DNA of 64,000 nucleotides from Sagittula sp. P11. GTDB taxonomy: Bacteria; Pseudomonadota; Alphaproteobacteria; Rhodobacterales; Rhodobacteraceae. The notes beneath the pieces were generated by a model. The model made no database searches and was not told the DNA's origin. It saw only the letters and a list, made by a program, of their open reading frames with translations. The DNA lies in contig NZ_CP021913.1 of the NCBI RefSeq assembly GCF_002814095.1, positions 620,001 through 684,000 of the forward strand, read 5' to 3'. A program made the translations under genes and the position numbers. Below are positions 60,209-64,000 of this stretch, piece after piece. Each line of letters begins with the position of its first letter. Within the stretch, counting starts at the first letter, position 1.

Positions 60209-60591
60209 TCCAGCCCCCTTTCTGTCACCAGAACCACGCTTTGTGCCCCAGCGGTGCGAAGCGCGCGCCCCAGTTGCACTAGGTCCTGCGCTGGCAGGTC
60301 GCGGTCCGGCACAATCCGCACGCGGACGCGCTCTTCCTCTGTGAGACTGGCCAGATGTGCCTCGGCGGAGACGACTTCGGCACCGCGATACGTCATCCGC
60401 CCGTCCACATGTACGACCAACGCATTCGCCGGGCTCTGCCTGTCGAGGTCTGCGGTGCGCACGAGGCTGAGGGCCTTGTCCAGCGGTTGCGCGAGAGTGC
60501 CCGCGACGAGGAAGAAGATCAGCATCAGGAAAACGATATTGATGAGCGCGGTGGTGGGTTCGCGGTCGGATGTGTGGCGGCGGCGTTGCAT
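60205..60591 (-). CDS. exbD: ExbD-type transport protein (second copy)
   Basis: A 128-residue ExbD/TolR family protein with N-terminal cytoplasmic segment REPTTALINIVFLMLIFFLVAGTLAQ, one membrane helix from about residue 15, and a periplasmic domain. The conserved membrane Asp of ExbD (Asp25 in E. coli, in the DVxFxLxIFF context) is replaced by Asn here (ALINIVFLMLIF). It overlaps the neighbouring exbD by one base and tonB by 4 bp. It is a paralogue of the gene at 60591. Confidence 0.87.
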   Translation of the reverse strand: MQRRRHTSDREPTTALINIVFLMLIFFLVAGTLAQPLDKALSLVRTADLDRQSPANALVVHVDGRMTYRGAEVVSAEAHLASLTEEERVRVRIVPDRDLPAQDLVQLGRALRTAGAQSVVLVTERGLE

Positions 60592-60968
60592 CAGGACTGC
60601 TCCAGCACTGTAACTTTGGCCCCGGGCACCTGGCGCAGGGCCACCAACAGGTCCGTCAGCCGTTGCGCGCTGACCGCATCCCGCAGAGCGACGAGCACGA
60701 CGGGGTCCTGCGTCTCTCCGAAACGGTCGCGGAGCGTTTCGAGCGCCACGGTGCGGCCATTGATATCCAGCGTCTCCGCACCCAGACGCAGAAAGAAGGG
60801 AGGCGCGTCGCTGGAGACTGCCGCAGCGCCACCGGCTCCAGCAGCCGCAAGCTCGACCTCGGAGAAGCGGGTAAACGTCGAACTCAGCATGAAGAACAGT
60901 AGCAGCAGGAAGATGACGTCAATCAGAGAGGTCATCGAGAGCCTGCGACGACGGGTGCGTTTACGCAT
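60591..60968 (-). CDS. exbD: ExbD-type transport protein (first copy)
   Basis: A 125-residue ExbD with the usual LSMTSLIDVIFLLLLFFMLSSTF helix, in which the protonatable Asp is present (LIDVIF). The periplasmic domain follows (VELAAAG... DPVVLVALRDAVSAQRLTDLLVALRQ). It overlaps exbB by 8 bp and the other exbD by 1 bp. Two ExbD genes with one ExbB occur in some TonB systems. Only this copy retains the Asp. Confidence 0.9.
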   Translation of the reverse strand: MRKRTRRRRLSMTSLIDVIFLLLLFFMLSSTFTRFSEVELAAAGAGGAAAVSSDAPPFFLRLGAETLDINGRTVALETLRDRFGETQDPVVLVALRDAVSAQRLTDLLVALRQVPGAKVTVLEQS

Positions 60969-61638
60969 GGGACGGCCTGCGCGGTTCGACCGGTTCGGGC
61001 ATGCGCCCCTGCTGTGTGCCGAAGCCCTGATCCCTTCCGGCGGGCGACAGGATGGCGCACAGAGATTGCCCCGCCAGCACGCGTTCCTTGTCCATACGCG
61101 CCTCGAACCAGCTGAGCACGACCGAGGTGGGCATGGCCACGGCCAGCCCCACCGCCGTCGTCAGCAGCGCCACCCAGATGCCGCCAGCCAGAATGGAGGG
61201 ATCGACCTGACTGCCCGCCTCTTGCAGGGCCTGAAAAGCGGAGATCATACCGAGCACCGTGCCGAAAAGCCCGAGGAGCGGCGCCAGTTGCGCCACCGAA
61301 TCGAGCAGTCGGAATCCACGCTCCAGGCGGGCAAAGCGCATCTCTGCCTCCGCCTCCAGCCGCGCGCCGTCCTCTTGCCCGGCCATGGCCATGGCGATCA
61401 CGGGAGCAAGATAGCTTGTCGATCTCTTGAGGTGCCGCCGCGCATCGGACCGATCCCCACCGTCCCATGCTGCCACCGCCTGCCCAAGCGCCATGTGCCG
61501 CCCGACACCAGCCGAATGGAATTGCCACAGCTTGTAGAGCACCACCGAAAGCACCACGACCGACATGGCGCAGAGCAGCAGCACGACCGGCCCGCCAAGG
61601 TCGTAGATCCGCTCGATCGCATTCCGCAACTCCATCAT
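60961..61638 (-). CDS. exbB: ExbB/MotA/TolQ family proton channel subunit
   Basis: A 225-residue membrane protein with three hydrophobic helices: VVLLLCAMSVVVLSVVLYKLW (about 17-37), the region around LLDSVAQLAPLLGLFGTVLGMISAFQAL (about 110-137), and AGGIWVALLTTAVGLAVAMPTSVV (about 150-173). The APLLGLFGTVLGMI motif is the ExbB/TolQ signature. It forms the proton-driven motor with ExbD and TonB. The end is a Gly/Pro/Arg tail. It overlaps the secreted protein gene upstream by one base. Confidence 0.92.
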   Translation of the reverse strand: MMELRNAIERIYDLGGPVVLLLCAMSVVVLSVVLYKLWQFHSAGVGRHMALGQAVAAWDGGDRSDARRHLKRSTSYLAPVIAMAMAGQEDGARLEAEAEMRFARLERGFRLLDSVAQLAPLLGLFGTVLGMISAFQALQEAGSQVDPSILAGGIWVALLTTAVGLAVAMPTSVVLSWFEARMDKERVLAGQSLCAILSPAGRDQGFGTQQGRMPEPVEPRRPSHA

Positions 61639-62078
61639 CAGCCGATCACCTCCACGTCGATCCGCGAGCGCAGGTTCAGCGCCTTGCCGCAGAAATCTTC
61701 CACGGCGGTCGTTTCGGTATCCGTTTCGCAGGTCTGCGCGCCGTTGATCAGTACCTGCCCGAGGGTGTCGCAGTTGAGTTGCGGCACGACGAATTGCCGG
61801 ACACGGGTCCGCATCGCTGGCAGCGCCCCGAAGTCGAACAGGGTCATCCGGTCCACCGCACCGGATTTGTCGAAGAGCACCGCTTCGAAGACGGCGGATT
61901 TCAGGTCGGTTTCAAAGCCGTTCAAGACGACAAAGCTCATGCGGCAATTGCCGTCCTGCGCTTCGATGGAGTTCAGTTCGATGGTCAGCTTGTCGGACGC
62001 ATCCTCCTGCGCCTGGGCGGGGAAGGCCAGCAGCGCGGTGGTGGTCACGGCAAGTAGCGAAGTCAATGCACGTGGCAT
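61638..62078 (-). CDS. Small secreted protein in the TonB operon
   Basis: A 146-residue exported protein. Signal peptide MPRALTSLLAVTTTALLAFPAQAQ with cleavage before EDASDK. The mature part has two regions with paired Cys (GNCRMSFVVLNGFETDL..., LNCDTLGQVLINGAQTCETD, EDFCGKAL) and a beta-rich pattern. I do not recognise the family; it appears next to ExbBD/TonB genes here and may be periplasmic. I choose ATG 62078 because AGGAG is 9 bases upstream; the next ATG upstream (62096) is close to the same SD. It heads the exbB operon. Confidence 0.78.
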   Translation of the reverse strand: MPRALTSLLAVTTTALLAFPAQAQEDASDKLTIELNSIEAQDGNCRMSFVVLNGFETDLKSAVFEAVLFDKSGAVDRMTLFDFGALPAMRTRVRQFVVPQLNCDTLGQVLINGAQTCETDTETTAVEDFCGKALNLRSRIDVEVIG

Positions 62079-62190
62079 TCTTGCGGTCTCCTGCATGAGG
62101 ACGGGTATATAGCTGGCACCGTGATGAGGGGCGTTCCCACCGGGCTGGCTGAACATGAAAGCCCGAGGCGGGCTGCGCTTCTGGTCACGC

Positions 62191-62218
62191 CTTAACCCGA
62201 TGAGATAGCTTGGTTAAG
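62191..62218. promoter_or_regulatory. Inverted repeat CTTAACC-N14-GGTTAAG
   Basis: Perfect 7-bp arms (62191-62197 and 62212-62218) 113 bases upstream of the first gene of the TonB operon, in the gap behind the receptor gene. AT-rich TTAA arms in a GC-rich region suit a regulator or promoter element. It does not match a Fur/Irr box I can recall with confidence. Confidence 0.4.
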
Positions 62219-62220
62219 TG

Positions 62221-62243
62221 GACCGGAGGGGATGCCCCCGGTC
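62221..62243 (-). terminator. Hairpin after the TonB receptor
   Basis: GACCGGAGGGG pairs with CCCCCGGTC around ATG-like loop, 10 bases after the receptor stop on the minus strand. One bulge, no clear T-run; terminator candidate. Confidence 0.4.
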
Positions 62244-62252
62244 CTGCGGGCC

Positions 62253-64000
62253 TCAGAAGGACTTGGTGAGCGCCACCTTGAAGGTACGCCCCGGCGCCTT
62301 GCGCGTGGCCGAGGACAGATGCCCGACGTAGTCGAGGTCCAGAGCATTTTCGATGCCGAACCGCACTTCCGACCCTTCCAGCCATTTCACATCGGCGGGC
62401 CGCCATGTGGCGCGCAGGTTGTGGACCGTGGCGTCCGACAGGTCGGCGCCGGCGGAATCACGGCGGTCAGTCGCATGAACGACTTCCCAGCTCAGGTCGA
62501 GACGGTCGTCCCACTTCCGGCCGATGGCCAGTTGCACACGGTCCGACGCGCTGTTGCGCCATACGGCGCTGGTGCCATCGGGGTCGAACTCTGTGCCTTC
62601 GCCGACGTGCCCGGCGAGGTCGAAGTAAAGACCCGAAGCCATGCCATAGGAGGCTTCCAGCTCGACCCCCTTGGTTTCCACCCGGTCGAGGTCCGTCGAG
62701 GTGTCGCCCGATGCGGTGTACGTGGTGATGTCCCAAAGCTCCGTCTTGTAGAGATTGCCGCGCAGGGTCAGGTTGTCGCCCCGCGCAAAGACATCCATCC
62801 CGGTGTAGGCCGCGCCCAATTCGAAGGTCTTGGATTTCTCCGTCATGTCGAGCCGGCGCTGGGACGTCGCGGAGGCGCCCAGATCGTCGATCAGCGGCAG
62901 ACCCTCGGTATAGGCCGCCGAGCCGAAGATCGAGAAACCGTTACCGAAGTCATATCCCAGCGCCAGCCCGCCCATGAGCGCATCTTTTTCATAGTTCTGC
63001 GGCACTCCGACCAGCGTCTCGGAGCTTTCGAGCCGCGAGGATTCGTACCGCAGCGCGGGCGTGACGGTGACCTGACCGATGGTCATCTCGTCCACGACGA
63101 AAGCCGCCAGCCGCCGATCCGTGCCGCCCGGCGCCGATGAGGCGTTCAGCCGCTCCTTGCGGATGGCCTCGACCCCGGCCAGCATGTCGTGCTGCACCAT
63201 ACCTGTGGCGAAGAGCGCGCGGTTGGAGATCGTCAGCTTCTTGGTCTGGTAACGGTTGTCGGCACAGACCACCCCGGTGAAGGAACTGGCGCAGAAGTCC
63301 TCCGCCGACCCGAACTGGTATTCCGAACTGCCGTCGATATAGGTCGTGTCGATCTGCTGGTCGGCATAGGAAAGCGTGGCGGTCAGATCGATCAGGTCAT
63401 TCGCGGGATTGTAACGGTACTCCAGCGTGCTTTGCTCCGTATCCGTCAACCGGTCCACGCTTCCGAAAGAAGCGGCGGAGGTCTGGAACTGGTCGTAGGG
63501 CACGTTCTTGTCATCGGCCACGGTGCGGGAATGGCTGAAGGTCAGCGAATGAGAGTCGTGCGCGCCGAAGGTGAACTTCGCCTTGGCGAGGTAGGAAGGC
63601 GTGCGGAAGGCGCTGTTGCCGATGGTTTTCCCGTCTCCGGCGGTCAGGTCATCCTGGTCGCGCAGCGTATAGTTGAGGAGGAACTCTGCGCCCTCAGCCG
63701 GCATCCACGCGAGATTGGTCGAGGTGGCAAAACCATCGCCGTTCGAACTGTATTCCAGCGTTTGCGAGCCGCCGAACCCCGGCACACCGCCGGTGAAATC
63801 CGAAGCATCCTTGGTTTCCAGCTTCACCACGCCGCCAACGATACCTGATCCGTAGGCAAAACTGCCGATGGTCCCACGCAGCACCTCCGCCTGACGATAG
63901 AGGAGCGGATCGGTGAACAGCTGCGTGCCGATGCGGTAGATCTCTTCGGAACCGACCGTGGCGCCGTCGATCATGACGGCGATCTTCTGGTCGCTGCCGT
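62253..64000 (-). CDS. TonB-dependent outer-membrane receptor, partial (5' end outside window)
   Basis: The visible 580 or so residues hold the end of the plug and the whole barrel of a TonB-dependent receptor. The plug shows QKIAVMIDGATVGSEEIYRIGTQLFTDP and GIVGGVVKLETKDASD, and the protein ends in ALTKSF, an aromatic C-terminal residue as usual for outer-membrane barrels. The heme-receptor motifs FRAP and NPNL are not seen. The 5' end, signal peptide and TonB box lie beyond 64000. Substrate unresolved; iron chelate, heme, cobalamin or another ligand are open. Presumably energised by the ExbBD-TonB genes beside it. Confidence 0.9.
   Translation of the reverse strand, partial: GSDQKIAVMIDGATVGSEEIYRIGTQLFTDPLLYRQAEVLRGTIGSFAYGSGIVGGVVKLETKDASDFTGGVPGFGGSQTLEYSSNGDGFATSTNLAWMPAEGAEFLLNYTLRDQDDLTAGDGKTIGNSAFRTPSYLAKAKFTFGAHDSHSLTFSHSRTVADDKNVPYDQFQTSAASFGSVDRLTDTEQSTLEYRYNPANDLIDLTATLSYADQQIDTTYIDGSSEYQFGSAEDFCASSFTGVVCADNRYQTKKLTISNRALFATGMVQHDMLAGVEAIRKERLNASSAPGGTDRRLAAFVVDEMTIGQVTVTPALRYESSRLESSETLVGVPQNYEKDALMGGLALGYDFGNGFSIFGSAAYTEGLPLIDDLGASATSQRRLDMTEKSKTFELGAAYTGMDVFARGDNLTLRGNLYKTELWDITTYTASGDTSTDLDRVETKGVELEASYGMASGLYFDLAGHVGEGTEFDPDGTSAVWRNSASDRVQLAIGRKWDDRLDLSWEVVHATDRRDSAGADLSDATVHNLRATWRPADVKWLEGSEVRFGIENALDLDYVGHLSSATRKAPGRTFKVALTKSF

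Noticed and set aside
62253-64000. Heme receptor (HmuR-like).
   Set aside because: The FRAP and NPNL motifs expected in heme receptors are not seen in the barrel, and no heme utilisation genes are adjacent.

Overview
The window looks like chromosomal DNA of an alphaproteobacterium of the Rhodobacterales (Roseobacter/Rhodobacter type). The inference rests on high GC throughout, tightly packed operons with 1-4 or 8 bp start/stop overlaps, a DmdC-type acyl-CoA dehydrogenase next to MerR regulators, an alphaproteobacterial tRNA-Phe, and a tripartite tricarboxylate (TTT) transporter. The species cannot be named from the sequence alone. No rRNA, CRISPR array, prophage or intact insertion sequence is visible.

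Layout. (1) 1-2.4 kb: a MATE exporter and two PaaI-type thioesterases on the minus strand. (2) 2.5-12.5 kb: a fatty-acid/acyl-CoA beta-oxidation block with two tandem MerR regulators, two acyl-CoA dehydrogenases, a GST, a thiolase, a cupin/NTF2-like fusion and a FadJ-type bifunctional enzyme, closed by a terminator-like hairpin. (3) 13.0-20.4 kb: a TPR protein, then a chemotaxis operon in the order STAS, cheY, cheA, cheW, cheR, cheY, a coiled-coil unknown, cheB, cheD. cheA is broken by a one-base shift in a run of six C, and no chemoreceptor gene is in the window. (4) 20.5-26.0 kb: selenium and RNA genes (an oxidoreductase-SelD fusion convergent with mnmH, tRNA-Phe, trmO) and siroheme synthase cysG.

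(5) 26.3-38.8 kb: a divergent catabolic cluster. To the left run an ALDH, a Tm-1-like protein and a TIM-barrel protein. To the right run TctC-TctB-TctA, a cytochrome P450, a glutamine-synthetase-like ligase, a class I amidotransferase, an IclR regulator and a class III aminotransferase. The central promoter region carries back-to-back TTGACA boxes and two near-identical 17-bp sites in opposite orientation. A ladder of four 35-bp hairpin repeats precedes the ligase. The set resembles a gamma-glutamyl amine pathway, with a P450 and a carboxylate importer where the usual oxidase and amine permease would be expected. (6) 38.9-40.0 kb: uxuA, with a UxuR-like palindrome upstream. (7) 40.3-43.1 kb: a three-gene iron/cobalamin-type ABC importer.

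(8) 43.2-58.4 kb: a sugar or polyol catabolic divergon. It holds a D-ribulokinase-like FGGY kinase, an FAH-family hydrolase, a CUT2-type ABC importer with two permeases, four SDR dehydrogenases, an M24 protein with a substituted metal ligand, and an FMN-dependent hydroxy-acid dehydrogenase. Its apparent regulator fuses a winged helix to a cytoplasmic solute-binding-protein fold, which is the most unusual protein in the window. (9) 58.4-59.0 kb: a decayed IS481-type transposase. (10) 59.1-64 kb: a TonB-ExbD-ExbD-ExbB operon, a small secreted protein and a TonB-dependent receptor cut by the window edge.
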